Shown: positions 25,452 through 33,817 of the stretch, one piece after another
Layout: each line of letters starts with the position of its first letter
Numbering within the stretch: position 1 is the first letter of the stretch
NCBI GenBank assembly: GCA_947573485.1
Contig: CANPGB010000009.1
Coordinates: forward strand, 44,768-108,767
Direction of reading: 5' to 3'
Length of the DNA stretch: 64,000 nt
From: an uncultured Porphyromonadaceae bacterium
GTDB lineage: Bacteria > Bacteroidota > Bacteroidia > Bacteroidales > Muribaculaceae
Position numbers and translations under genes: made by a program
The notes under the pieces: generated by a model
The model's database searches: none
What the model was told of the DNA's origin: nothing
What the model saw: the letters and a program-made list of their open reading frames with translations, nothing else

Positions 25452-27911
25452 TTAGTAATTAAGAATGATGTGGTCTACATACAACTTCGAGCCTATATAG
25501 CCCTGAGCGGTAGTTACAGTTGTCTTCGGCGGATAGGTGAAGTTAGTCTCGTTAAGTTCGAGGCAAGACGCATTGGCCGATGACTTGAATATAACCACAA
25601 TTTTTGCTGCCTTGGCGAGCGAGGGTGCGTAGGTGAGGGGCACGGTTACGGTGTCGAACTCGCTGTTGGTGAGCTGCACGGTGTTTGAGCGTATTACCGC
25701 GCCTTTTGCGTCGAGAACGCGTATCTCTGCGGTGCCGTAGTCGGCGCTGTTCTTTGCTATATATTTAGAATAGAAAGAGAGAGACGACGGGCGCGATGTG
25801 CAGGCGATGCCTGAGTAATTTGCTGTTTTGTTTGCCGCATCATAGACACCGAGGTAGAGCTCGCCGGGAGTGCGGTTGTCGCAACGGAATTTTGCGAATA
25901 TACCCAACGCGTCAGCTACGGTATTGCTGCCGCCCCAGCCAACGGTCTGGATAAGGGCGCCGGTGCTGCCTTCATAGGCCTCGGCACCGCTCACAGGGGT
26001 CGTGCCTGATTTAGCCGAGTAGCCACAGCCGGGAGCACCTGCCGAACCTCCTTCAGATGTAGTGAGCAGGTTCAAAGTACCCCAGGGGCCTTCATTGCCT
26101 GCTGTTGCCGAGGGATAGTCTACCTGCCAGTAATTGTGTTTGTTGCCTGAGGACCACTCTTCAAGCTCGTTGTTGGGGAGCTGGAAAACGCTTTCGGTGG
26201 TACCGGCTGCCGATTTCGAGCGCATGCCCGAAACCTGAGCCTTGAACTCGTAGTTTGTGGCGGGGGTAAGACCGCTTATTTTGTAATAGTTACCTTCGGC
26301 CGTGGCGGATGCCGTCTTGAACTCAGTCTCACCTTCGGCACGGATAAGGAACGAGGGCGACGAAACATCGAAGTTCTCTCCTTCTTTAGCTGTGACTTTG
26401 GCGTAGGCGTAAGTGGCGTAGACGTCGTTGTCGGCCACGGTTATATCAAAAGGGGCAAGGGGAAGGGTGTACGAGCTGCTTACGCCGCCGCAGGTGGCTG
26501 TAACGAGGAGTTCCTCTTCGAGGTCGGGGCCTGCGAGGGTCACGATGTAGTCGCTCATGGCGCGGCTGTTGGGAGCCGAAACCTCAACGATTTCAAGGGC
26601 TTTGGCTGTGCCGCTGTTGGGGTTGAGGTAGGTGAACTTCACGTTCTCGGCTACATCAGTGCCGTTGAAGGCGAGTTTGAGCTTGAAGTTTTCGCCGGGC
26701 GAGAAGTATTCGCCTGCCGAACTGAGCTCGAGCTGTACACCTTCAACGTTGAGTGTGAGCGTCATAGGCTCGCTGGCGCGGCTCAGACGGTCTTTGGTGG
26801 TCACGGTGAAGGTGGTGGTGTTGTCGCCTGCGGCGAGCACCTTGATGTGGCTGAGGACTCCGGCAAAGTCAATCACACCCATCTGGTCGGGGTTGGTCCA
26901 GAGGCCGAGAATCTTGAGGCCGAGACCCTGGAGGGTGGCTTTCTGAGCCTCGTCGGCCTGCATGAGGTCGATTTCGGCAGGCCAGCCCTGGGCGAGGAGC
27001 GAAGCCGAGGAGGTCTCGAGAATCACGTTCTGCACCTTGGCCTGGGCTGTGGTGGTAATGCTGAGGTCGTCTTTGAACGAGAGTCCGGCAACTACGTCGA
27101 GGGCGGTGCCGGGAGTGAAGCCCACAGCATTGGTTGTGGGAGGATCGGTGGCGAGCAGCTTGTCGCTGAGGTCGATGGTGATGTCTTCAACGGCGAGCTC
27201 TTCGGGGAAGCTGATGTTGAGGGTTGCATCGCCTACGCCGCCGTCGTTAACGTCGACAGTCACAACGTAGTGGTGGCGTGCCTCGGCGGCAAGTTTAGGC
27301 AGCGAGGCCGAACCGTTGAAGCCCGAGGGAGTGGTGTATTTCACCGTAATCTCAACCTCGCCTGCGCTAAGGTATATGGGGCGGGTTTCGGTATCGGCGT
27401 AAGTGTGTGTCGATTTGCCTGTTACATCGGCGCTCCACTCGGTCATATACTTCTTGAAAGCGTCGGTGTAGTTAATCGAAATCATAGTGTTGGCAAGCGA
27501 GGCTGTCAGGGCCAGGGTAGTGGTCTTGCCGTCGGCAACGTTGATGTTCTGGCTGCCGTAGTAGTAGGGCTTCTCAAAGCCTTCGTCGCCGGCGGTGCCG
27601 TAGTAAACTTCAAACGAGTAGTCACCTACACTGAACTCTGTCTCGGGAGAGAAGTCGCCGAGGCGCTCCCAGGTGTTGGCATACGAACCGTCGGCCTTGG
27701 TAAGACGCACCGAGAGGTCGTCGGCGGTGAGCTCACCCTCGGCACGCGACCGTGGGGCGTCGCTCCGCGATGAAGCAGCCTCGGTGTCGAGGCCTACTAT
27801 GGGGGCGATGCGACCGCTTCCGCTACGCGAAGGGCCCCATTCGTCGGCGCAACCGCACATCAGCGAGGCTGCTGCTACGGCGCTTATCCCCAATAGGATT
27901 GTTTTTTTCAT
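25452..27911 (-). CDS. DUF4493/PCMD surface lipoprotein, first gene of operon
   Basis: 819 residues. Lipidation is probable at Cys21 in LMCGC. The DUF4493 region includes FSVGDYSFEVYYGTAGD and KPYYYGSQNINVADGKT (about residues 95-130), matching the motif in the other two genes of the operon. Middle beta-sandwich modules follow. The C-terminal part from about residue 575 starts LPNNELEEWSSGNKHNYW and ends GSKLYVDHIILNY, the PCMD pattern. The three proteins may form one surface assembly; whether it is a fimbria-like fibre or a glycan-binding complex is not visible from sequence. Confidence 0.8.
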   Translation of the reverse strand: MKKTILLGISAVAAASLMCGCADEWGPSRSGSGRIAPIVGLDTEAASSRSDAPRSRAEGELTADDLSVRLTKADGSYANTWERLGDFSPETEFSVGDYSFEVYYGTAGDEGFEKPYYYGSQNINVADGKTTTLALTASLANTMISINYTDAFKKYMTEWSADVTGKSTHTYADTETRPIYLSAGEVEITVKYTTPSGFNGSASLPKLAAEARHHYVVTVDVNDGGVGDATLNISFPEELAVEDITIDLSDKLLATDPPTTNAVGFTPGTALDVVAGLSFKDDLSITTTAQAKVQNVILETSSASLLAQGWPAEIDLMQADEAQKATLQGLGLKILGLWTNPDQMGVIDFAGVLSHIKVLAAGDNTTTFTVTTKDRLSRASEPMTLTLNVEGVQLELSSAGEYFSPGENFKLKLAFNGTDVAENVKFTYLNPNSGTAKALEIVEVSAPNSRAMSDYIVTLAGPDLEEELLVTATCGGVSSSYTLPLAPFDITVADNDVYATYAYAKVTAKEGENFDVSSPSFLIRAEGETEFKTASATAEGNYYKISGLTPATNYEFKAQVSGMRSKSAAGTTESVFQLPNNELEEWSSGNKHNYWQVDYPSATAGNEGPWGTLNLLTTSEGGSAGAPGCGYSAKSGTTPVSGAEAYEGSTGALIQTVGWGGSNTVADALGIFAKFRCDNRTPGELYLGVYDAANKTANYSGIACTSRPSSLSFYSKYIAKNSADYGTAEIRVLDAKGAVIRSNTVQLTNSEFDTVTVPLTYAPSLAKAAKIVVIFKSSANASCLELNETNFTYPPKTTVTTAQGYIGSKLYVDHIILNY

Positions 27912-28019
27912 CTTGTGTTGATTTGGTTTATTGATAGGTTGTTTAATTCTTGGAAGTCGAGTGTAAGAATTGGTCAGTATAACGATTCTTAACCTTTATA
28001 TGATTACACAAAATCTTCG

Positions 28020-28051
28020 CAAAAGTAACATATTTTTAACAAACACACAAG
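28020..28051 (-). promoter_or_regulatory. Promoter of the DUF4493 operon
   Basis: On the minus strand, TACTTTTG (28020-28027) is a good -7 box with a weaker CTTG 20 nt upstream (28048-28051). The leader to the ATG at 27911 would be about 100 nt and contains a small inverted repeat, TAAGAAT/ATTCTTA, at 27964-27991. Confidence 0.5.
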
Positions 28052-28124
28052 AAAATAGGCAAAATATGCCAATTCTTAGCCGTATATGCCAGTGCCCGAA
28101 GAGGCAATCGCGATTGGCGCAACA

Positions 28125-29120
28125 CTAAGATTTGCCCAAAAGTAAGCCGGAGAGCCGCGGCGATTGCCTTAGGCAGCGTATCAGCAGTACGCAGGCGAGC
28201 AGCACGCCGGCAGCTATCGCAGGTGATATGAGAAAATTATGCACAAATGGACTGAAACTATATCCTGCCAGACGGGAACCGAGATAATCTTCGAGGATGA
28301 ACTGCTGCAGGATGTATATGCCAAGGGTTTCGGCTCCGAGGGTGCACAGCGCTTTTCCAGAGACTGTTGCGGGTATATTGCGACCGAGCCACAAAAAGAG
28401 GCTGAAAAAGAATATTGAGCCTGCGGCTGCCGTGGCGTGTTTGAAGGCTATGCGCCCACCTGTTTCAAGCATACGGACAAAGTCGCCGCTGCGGAGAGCG
28501 TCGAAGCGGCCGCTTATCACACGCACGTTCTCGTCGTAGAATATTAAAGCAATTGTAAACAGGAGTCCTGCGGTCAGAGCTATCGCGCCGCAACGAGGCT
28601 CTATGATATCCATGTGCCGACGTACGAATATACCAAGTAAGAAAAACGGGTATACCGCATCGATATTCCACAGCATTATTCCTTGGCTTAATATGAGTGT
28701 CACGGCCACGCCTGCCACAGGGCTTGGTGTAGCGCGTAGTGCAATCCATGCCAATACGGTGCATGCAAAAGCACTCTTGAGATACCAAAGGTTGTTGGCC
28801 AGTACGGCGCAGAGCCCAGATACGCCCCCTTCGAGCCAGCCCGACAGCATGTAGTACGACCCGAAAATCAAGGCAGGAACCAAAAGCTGCCGCCCGCGTC
28901 TCAGAGCTACCTCTCCGAGGCTGCCGCTGAGCAACGATGCCGAGAAAAAGCCTGTGAGCAGCATGAAGAGCGGCATGTGGAAAGAGTAAATCACCGTGAA
29001 GAGGCGACGTCCCGCAAAGCTGTCGGGCTCAAGAGCTTGCAACGAATGGCCCCACAGCACTAAAAATATGCCGAAGAGTTTAAGTGCGTCGAGCGGGGCT
29101 ATCCGTTGTCGTTCTTTCAT
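28125..29120 (-). CDS. Acyltransferase-3 family membrane protein
   Basis: 331 residues with about ten membrane spans. The N-terminus has the family pattern: ALKLFGIFLVLWGHS, with the conserved His in span 1, then FHMPLFMLLTGFFSA. Members move acetyl, succinyl or other acyl groups onto surface glycans or other acceptors. It starts two nucleotides after the symporter stop and is the last gene of the tat-symporter transcript. Acceptor unknown. Confidence 0.8.
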   Translation of the reverse strand: MKERQRIAPLDALKLFGIFLVLWGHSLQALEPDSFAGRRLFTVIYSFHMPLFMLLTGFFSASLLSGSLGEVALRRGRQLLVPALIFGSYYMLSGWLEGGVSGLCAVLANNLWYLKSAFACTVLAWIALRATPSPVAGVAVTLILSQGIMLWNIDAVYPFFLLGIFVRRHMDIIEPRCGAIALTAGLLFTIALIFYDENVRVISGRFDALRSGDFVRMLETGGRIAFKHATAAAGSIFFFSLFLWLGRNIPATVSGKALCTLGAETLGIYILQQFILEDYLGSRLAGYSFSPFVHNFLISPAIAAGVLLACVLLIRCLRQSPRLSGLLLGKS

Positions 29121-29121
29121 A

Positions 29122-30315
29122 TCAGGCTACGGCCGCTTTTTGTCGGCGCCCGAAGAGGCGGTCGATAATCTGTGCTATGGCGCCGTCGCCGGTAATGTTG
29201 CAGGCAGTGCCGAACGAATCCATTGATATATAGAGTGCTATCATCATGGCGTTGTCGGCCTCGCTGAAACCGAGTATGCCCGAGAGCAGTCCTAATGAGG
29301 CCATTATGGCTCCGCCGGGAACACCGGGGGCGGCCACTATGGTTATGCCGAGCATGGCCACGAATCCGGCGAAGGTTACGGGGTCGAGAGGCATGCCGCG
29401 CACTATCATCAGGGCGGCGGCGCACGACACTATCTTCAGCGTCGACCCCGACATGTGTATGGTGGCGCAGAGCGGTATGACAAAGCCTGCCGTCTCGCGA
29501 CTCACGCCCGTGCGCACTGTCTGTTCGAGAGTCACGGGTATGGTGGCTGCCGACGACTGTGTGCCAAGGGCGGTGGCGTAGGCCGGAAGCATGGTGCGCA
29601 GCGACCGCAGCGGGTTGTAGCCCGAGAAGAGCGAGGCTATGCAGTACTGGGCAATGAGCAGCAGCACGTGTAGCGCGAAAATCACCGCAATGATTTTTAT
29701 GAAGGTGACAAGTACGGGTGCCACTGCGCCCGTGGCGGTCATGTCGAGGAAGATATTAAAGATGTAGAGCGGCAGCAAGGGGATAATTGCTTTGCCTATA
29801 ACGAGCTCTATCACAGTACGGAAGCTGTCGAGCCCGCGTTTGAGGGCGCCGGCGCTTTCGGGGCGTGCCGCGCAGCCGAAGCCGAGCACGAAGGCGAGCA
29901 CAAGGGCTGTCATCACGCTCATAAGCGGGTCGATGCCTATGGTGAAGAAGGGTTGCACGCCGGCAGCGGCAGCGTCGGCGGCCGCAGTGTAGGATCCGGG
30001 CTCTATGAGGCGCGGGAATACCGTGGCCGAGGTAAAGTAGGCCAACATGCCCGACCCGAAGGTCATGGCATAGGCTATGAGCACCGTGGCGCCGAGCATG
30101 GCGCCGGCTTTGCGACCGATGTCGGCTATGGCGGGTGCTACGAAACCGACTATCAGAAGCGGTATCGTGAAGCCGAGAAACGAACTGAAAATGCTGCCGA
30201 AGGTGGCGAAAAAGCGCATGGCCCACAAGGGCAGAACGTAGGCGGCGCCTATGCCAAGGGCTATGGCAATGGCAACGCGGCCGAGAAGACTGATGCGCAG
30301 CGAGGGAGTTTTCAT
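29122..30315 (-). CDS. Dicarboxylate/amino acid:cation symporter (DAACS family)
   Basis: 397 residues. Helical hairpin 1 shows TQSSAATIPVTL (the serine-rich motif), TM7 has HMSGST in place of the usual NMDGT, hairpin 2 shows APGVPGGAIMASLG, and TM8 shows DSFGTACNITGDGAIA, the substrate-binding region of glutamate/dicarboxylate symporters. The protein imports an acidic or small neutral amino acid or a C4-dicarboxylate with Na+ or H+. The changed TM7 motif leaves substrate open; serine/threonine transport is possible. It lies 39 nt downstream of tatC. Confidence 0.85.
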   Translation of the reverse strand: MKTPSLRISLLGRVAIAIALGIGAAYVLPLWAMRFFATFGSIFSSFLGFTIPLLIVGFVAPAIADIGRKAGAMLGATVLIAYAMTFGSGMLAYFTSATVFPRLIEPGSYTAAADAAAAGVQPFFTIGIDPLMSVMTALVLAFVLGFGCAARPESAGALKRGLDSFRTVIELVIGKAIIPLLPLYIFNIFLDMTATGAVAPVLVTFIKIIAVIFALHVLLLIAQYCIASLFSGYNPLRSLRTMLPAYATALGTQSSAATIPVTLEQTVRTGVSRETAGFVIPLCATIHMSGSTLKIVSCAAALMIVRGMPLDPVTFAGFVAMLGITIVAAPGVPGGAIMASLGLLSGILGFSEADNAMMIALYISMDSFGTACNITGDGAIAQIIDRLFGRRQKAAVA

Positions 30316-30354
30316 GGTGGTGTGGTGGTGAAAAGAGAGAGGGTAGGGTGGGGG

Positions 30355-31152
30355 TCAATCGGCGTCGTCGCTACCCGGTGGCACGAGTACGGCGCTGAGC
30401 TCCCACAAGGCGTAAATTGGTATAAAGACTAAGAATAAGGTGAAGGGGTCGCCCGTGGGGGTAATGAGGGCGGCCACTATGAGCAGCGCCACAATGGCGT
30501 GGCGGCGGTATTTTTTGAAGAAAGGTCGCGTGAGTATGCCCATTTTGCCAAGCAGCCACGCCAGGAGCGGCAGCTCGAACACCGCCCCCATCATGATGAG
30601 TATCATGAAGAAATTATCCATATAGGAGTCAAGCGACACTATAGGCGTTATGGCGGCGCTAAGGCGGTAGTCGGCAAGGAAGCGCACAGCAAGAGGGAAC
30701 ACTAAAAGGTAGCCCACGGCAACGCCGAGGTAGAACATGAGGTTGCCGAAGATAAAGGCGCGCACGGCACCGCGCCGCTCATGCTCGTAGAGAGCAGGGG
30801 CTACAAAGCCCCACAGCAGATAAATTATCACGGGGAAGGCTACAAGGCAGGCCGTCCAGCCCGCAGCCGAGAGGTGTATAAAGAGCTGTGAGGCAAGCTC
30901 GAGGCTCACGATGTCGACGCTGAAGGAGGCCGGAGTCGCCATGTCGGCCATACCTGCGGCAGCGGCCACCCGGTTGAAGAAAGTATAGGTGACAAATGTG
31001 CCCGAGCACGGCGCCATTATCACATTGTCGAAGAGCCAGGGCATGGCGGCAAAAGCGGCTACGGCAATCACTGCCACAACCGCCGCTATACGGAAAAGCA
31101 CCCGGCGCAAGGCGTCGAGGTGGTCCCAGAAGCTCATCTGCACGTCGGCCAC
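30355..31152 (-). CDS. tatC: Twin-arginine translocase subunit TatC
   Basis: 265 residues with six membrane spans. The N-terminal signature MSFWDHLDALRRVLFR begins at residue 6, so the start may be Met1 or Met6. Later segments (VAFPVIIYLLWGFVAPAL, ALLIVAALITPTGDPFTL) match TatC. Together with TatA it exports folded proteins carrying twin-arginine signals across the inner membrane. It follows the tatA gene by 18 nt. Confidence 0.95.
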   Translation of the reverse strand: MADVQMSFWDHLDALRRVLFRIAAVVAVIAVAAFAAMPWLFDNVIMAPCSGTFVTYTFFNRVAAAAGMADMATPASFSVDIVSLELASQLFIHLSAAGWTACLVAFPVIIYLLWGFVAPALYEHERRGAVRAFIFGNLMFYLGVAVGYLLVFPLAVRFLADYRLSAAITPIVSLDSYMDNFFMILIMMGAVFELPLLAWLLGKMGILTRPFFKKYRRHAIVALLIVAALITPTGDPFTLFLVFIPIYALWELSAVLVPPGSDDAD

Positions 31153-31170
31153 TGCTAAGGCGTGAGGGTG

Positions 31171-31383
31171 TTAGTGCTTCTCGTCGTCTTCTACTGTCTT
31201 GTTGATTTCTTCCTTGGCTTCGGCCATGCCCTTGCGGAACTGCTGGATGCCTTTGCCCACGCCGCGCATGAGCTCGGGAATCTTCTTGCCGCCGAAGAGA
31301 AGGAGTATTACAAGGAGTATTATTACCCACTCCCAGCCGCGCATGTTACCTAAGAAGCAAGGAATAAAAAGCATAGATGCCAT
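31171..31383 (-). CDS. tatA: Twin-arginine translocase subunit TatA/E
   Basis: 70 residues: one membrane span (WEWVIILLVILLLFGGKKIP), then the conserved amphipathic helix (ELMRGVGKGIQQFRKGMAEA) and a charged tail. The FGGKKIPEL hinge is diagnostic for TatA/TatE. Met1, Met4 and Met14 are all possible starts; homologues commonly begin just before the span. First gene of the minus-strand tat transcript. Confidence 0.93.
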   Translation of the reverse strand: MASMLFIPCFLGNMRGWEWVIILLVILLLFGGKKIPELMRGVGKGIQQFRKGMAEAKEEINKTVEDDEKH

Positions 31384-31444
31384 AGATTTAATGTGTTGCG
31401 ATTTATTAGAGTTGTAAAGTTAGCGATAATTCGCCAAAAATGAC

Positions 31445-31452
31445 TAACTTTG
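31445..31452 (+). promoter_or_regulatory. -7 element of fabD
   Basis: TAACTTTG at 31445-31452, 36 nt before the fabD ATG at 31488. A clear TTTG at the standard distance was not found. The box lies inside the longer open frame, which argues for the downstream start. Confidence 0.55.
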
Positions 31453-31487
31453 CGGAGTTTTTTAGGATATTTTATAAAAGACACTAT

Positions 31488-32366
31488 ATGAAAGCATATG
31501 TTTTTCCCGGTCAGGGTGCCCAGTTTGTAGGAATGGGCAAAGACCTCTACGACAACAACGCCGAGGCCCGCGAGCTCTTCGAGAAAGCTAACGAGATTCT
31601 CGGCTTCCGCATCACCGACCTCATGTTCAACGGCACCGACGAAGACCTCCGTCAGACCGCCGTTACCCAGCCCGCCATATTCCTTCACTCCGTGCTCCTG
31701 GCCAAGAGCCTCGGCGCCGACTTCAAGCCCGACATGGTTGCCGGTCACTCGCTCGGCGAATTTTCGGCTCTCGTAGCAGCCGGAGCCCTCAGCTTTGAGG
31801 ACGGTCTCCGCCTCGTGGCTGCCCGCGCCAACGCAATGCAGAAGGCTTGCGAACTCACAGAGTCGACCATGGCCGCTGTCATCGCCCTCCCCGACGAAAA
31901 GGTTGAGGAAATCTGCGCCGGTATCGAAGGCACCGTTGTGTGCGCCAACTACAACTGCCCCGGCCAGCTCGTTATCTCGGGCGAAGTGGCAGCTATCGAC
32001 GCCGCTTGCGAGGCTCTCAAAGCAGCAGGTGCAAAACGTGCTCTCAAACTCAAGGTGGGCGGTGCCTTCCACTCGCCCTGTATGGAACCCGCCCGCGCCG
32101 AGCTCGCCGAAGCTATCGAGCGCACCGAGGTACACACTCCCGTATGCCCCGTGTTCCAGAACGTTGACGCTCTTCCCCACACTGACCCCGCCGAAATCAA
32201 GGCCAATCTCGTGGCTCAGCTCACAGCTCCCGTGCGCTGGACGCAGACCGTGCGCAACATGATTGCCGACGGCGCTACCGAGTTCGTTGAACTCGGCCCG
32301 GGCAAGGTGCTCCAGGGTCTCGTGGCAAAGATTGACCCCGCTGCCGCAGTTTCAGGCATGCAGTAA
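31488..32366 (+). CDS. fabD: Malonyl-CoA:ACP transacylase
   Basis: 292 residues. It loads malonate from CoA onto acyl carrier protein to start fatty-acid elongation. The nucleophile elbow is GHSLGEFSA (Ser88), and the catalytic His is His195 in GGAFHSP; the end reads ELGPGKVLQGLV. The frame is open 16 codons upstream, but Met at 31488 gives the family N-terminus (MKAYVFPGQGAQ). A strong terminator follows. It stands apart from other fab genes. Confidence 0.96.
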   Translation: MKAYVFPGQGAQFVGMGKDLYDNNAEARELFEKANEILGFRITDLMFNGTDEDLRQTAVTQPAIFLHSVLLAKSLGADFKPDMVAGHSLGEFSALVAAGALSFEDGLRLVAARANAMQKACELTESTMAAVIALPDEKVEEICAGIEGTVVCANYNCPGQLVISGEVAAIDAACEALKAAGAKRALKLKVGGAFHSPCMEPARAELAEAIERTEVHTPVCPVFQNVDALPHTDPAEIKANLVAQLTAPVRWTQTVRNMIADGATEFVELGPGKVLQGLVAKIDPAAAVSGMQ

Positions 32367-32389
32367 TCAGGCCTCCTGAACCAACTCTT

Positions 32390-32445
32390 ACGCCCGCACC
32401 TCTGCGCCGCCGCTGACGGTGGCCCCTTGGCGCGGGCGTTTTTTA
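32390..32445 (+). terminator. Terminator of fabD
   Basis: ACGCCCGC (32390-32397/8) pairs with GCGGGCGT (32432-32439), followed by six Ts. The long loop contains a second GC-rich pairing. Confidence 0.8.
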
Positions 32446-32466
32446 CATTTCCGTTCTATATTATAT

Positions 32467-33273
32467 ATGAGTAATATCTGCCACATCACCGACCTTACGA
32501 CCCCGGGAGTCGAGGTGTTTGCATCGCTAACCGAGGCTCAGCTCCGCAACAGGCTCGACCCGGCCAACGCAATATTCATCGCCGAAAGCCCCAAGGTGAT
32601 ACGCGTGGCTCTTGACGCCGGATATACCCCCGTGGCGCTGCTGTGCGAGGAGAGGCACATTGCAGGCGATGCTGCCGACATCATAGCCCGTTGCCCCGAT
32701 ATACCCGTCTTCACGGGCTCGCGCGAAATGCTTGCCGGGCTTACGGGCTACACCCTCACCCGCGGTGTGCTATGCGCCATGCGCCGACCTCAACCCGCGG
32801 CTGTCGCCGACATTCTTGCCGATGCGCGTCGCGTGGCCGTAATCGACGGCGTGGTCGATACTACTAATATCGGTGCTATTTTCCGCTCGGCGGCAGCCCT
32901 GGGTATGGATGCAGTGCTGCTCACGCCCACGTCGTGCGACCCTTTGAACCGCCGCGCCGTAAGGGTGTCGATGGGTACCGTGTTCCAGATTCCATGGACC
33001 TGGCTCGATGGCGGATATGACATGCTCAATGCCCTTGGCTTCAAGACTGTAGCCATGGCTCTGCGCAATAATTCCGTGCCCCTCGATTCGCCCGTGCTCA
33101 GTCGTGAGCCCCGTCTGGCAATAGTGCTCGGCACCGAAGGCGACGGGCTCGCCGACGGAGCAATCAAAGATGCTGATTATGTGGTGACTATCCCCATGTG
33201 CCACGGCGTTGACTCGCTCAACGTGGCCGCGGCCTCGGCGGTGGCGTTTTATCAGTTAGGGGTTAGGAGTTAG
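32467..33273 (+). CDS. TrmH/SpoU-family RNA 2'-O-methyltransferase
   Basis: 268 residues. N-terminal RNA-binding region, then the SPOUT knot with its three motifs: NIGAIFRSAAALGMDAVLL, LAIVLGTEGDGLADGAI and VVTIPMCHGVDSLNVAAA. The enzyme methylates ribose 2'-OH in rRNA or tRNA. The frame is open upstream into the fabD terminator, so Met at 32467 is the start. The last codons (QLGVRS-stop) are encoded by the TTAGGGGTTAGGAG repeat described at 33255, so the C-terminal tail is repeat-derived. Confidence 0.9.
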   Translation: MSNICHITDLTTPGVEVFASLTEAQLRNRLDPANAIFIAESPKVIRVALDAGYTPVALLCEERHIAGDAADIIARCPDIPVFTGSREMLAGLTGYTLTRGVLCAMRRPQPAAVADILADARRVAVIDGVVDTTNIGAIFRSAAALGMDAVLLTPTSCDPLNRRAVRVSMGTVFQIPWTWLDGGYDMLNALGFKTVAMALRNNSVPLDSPVLSREPRLAIVLGTEGDGLADGAIKDADYVVTIPMCHGVDSLNVAAASAVAFYQLGVRS

Positions 33274-33308
33274 GGGTTAGGAGTTTCTTGGTTAGGGGTT
33301 TGGGGTTT
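33255..33308. repeat. TTAGGGG/TTAGGAG repeat spanning two gene ends
   Basis: Alternating GTTAGGGG and GTTAGGAG units run from the end of the methyltransferase gene into the end of the convergent DUF4491 gene. The same repeat type occurs inverted at 60692-60785 and as a trace near 54176. No terminator hairpin was seen here. Confidence 0.7.
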
Positions 33309-33630
33309 CCTCTGCTGTTACCTTTTTTCTTTTGGGGTTGCTCGGGAACCAGCCTTTGCGCACGCGTTCTTCCTGCTCGAAGATTTCTTTTATCGACCAG
33401 AACGACGAGAAGGCGGCTACGCCCGCGAGGGTGGAGAGTATCGTGTTCTCAACAATTATCGAGGCGGCGCAGAGCGCTATACCCAGCACGAGAAACCATT
33501 TCCAGCAAGCGGTGCCGAAATAATACTCGCTTTTTATTACTATAGGGTGGAAAATGCCTATTATCAGGAAGGTGGCGAGGCCTACGGTGAGGCCGGAGAG
33601 GTGCCATTCGGTGAGAAATTCGCTTATCAT
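33292..33630 (-). CDS. DUF4491 membrane protein
   Basis: 112 residues with three membrane spans. HLSGLTVGLATFLIIGIFHP, IKSEYYFGTACWKWF and FSSFWSIKEIFEQEERVRKG match the DUF4491 family of Bacteroidota, whose function is unknown. The last residues (TPNP) are encoded by the simple repeat shared with the convergent gene, extending a tail that is normally short and basic (GWFPSNPKRKK). Confidence 0.85.
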   Translation of the reverse strand: MISEFLTEWHLSGLTVGLATFLIIGIFHPIVIKSEYYFGTACWKWFLVLGIALCAASIIVENTILSTLAGVAAFSSFWSIKEIFEQEERVRKGWFPSNPKRKKVTAEETPNP

Positions 33631-33754
33631 AGGCTACAAAATTACTACCATGGCGCCGCTCTTTGTTAGGGTACACGAGTTTATTAAGTATAATTAACAA
33701 ATTTCACGCCGATTTGGAAAGGTATGTTAACGCTACGTCATTTTCGGCTCGTCT

Positions 33755-33789
33755 TTTGTTAATTATGAAATGCAAAGACCGTACCTTTG
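33755..33789 (+). promoter_or_regulatory. Promoter of the acyl-CoA ligase gene
   Basis: TTTG (33755-33758), 23 nt, TACCTTTG (33782-33789), 28 nt before the ATG at 33818. Confidence 0.65.
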
Positions 33790-33817
33790 CAGAATAAACA
33801 CGTAGAAACAACTCAAG

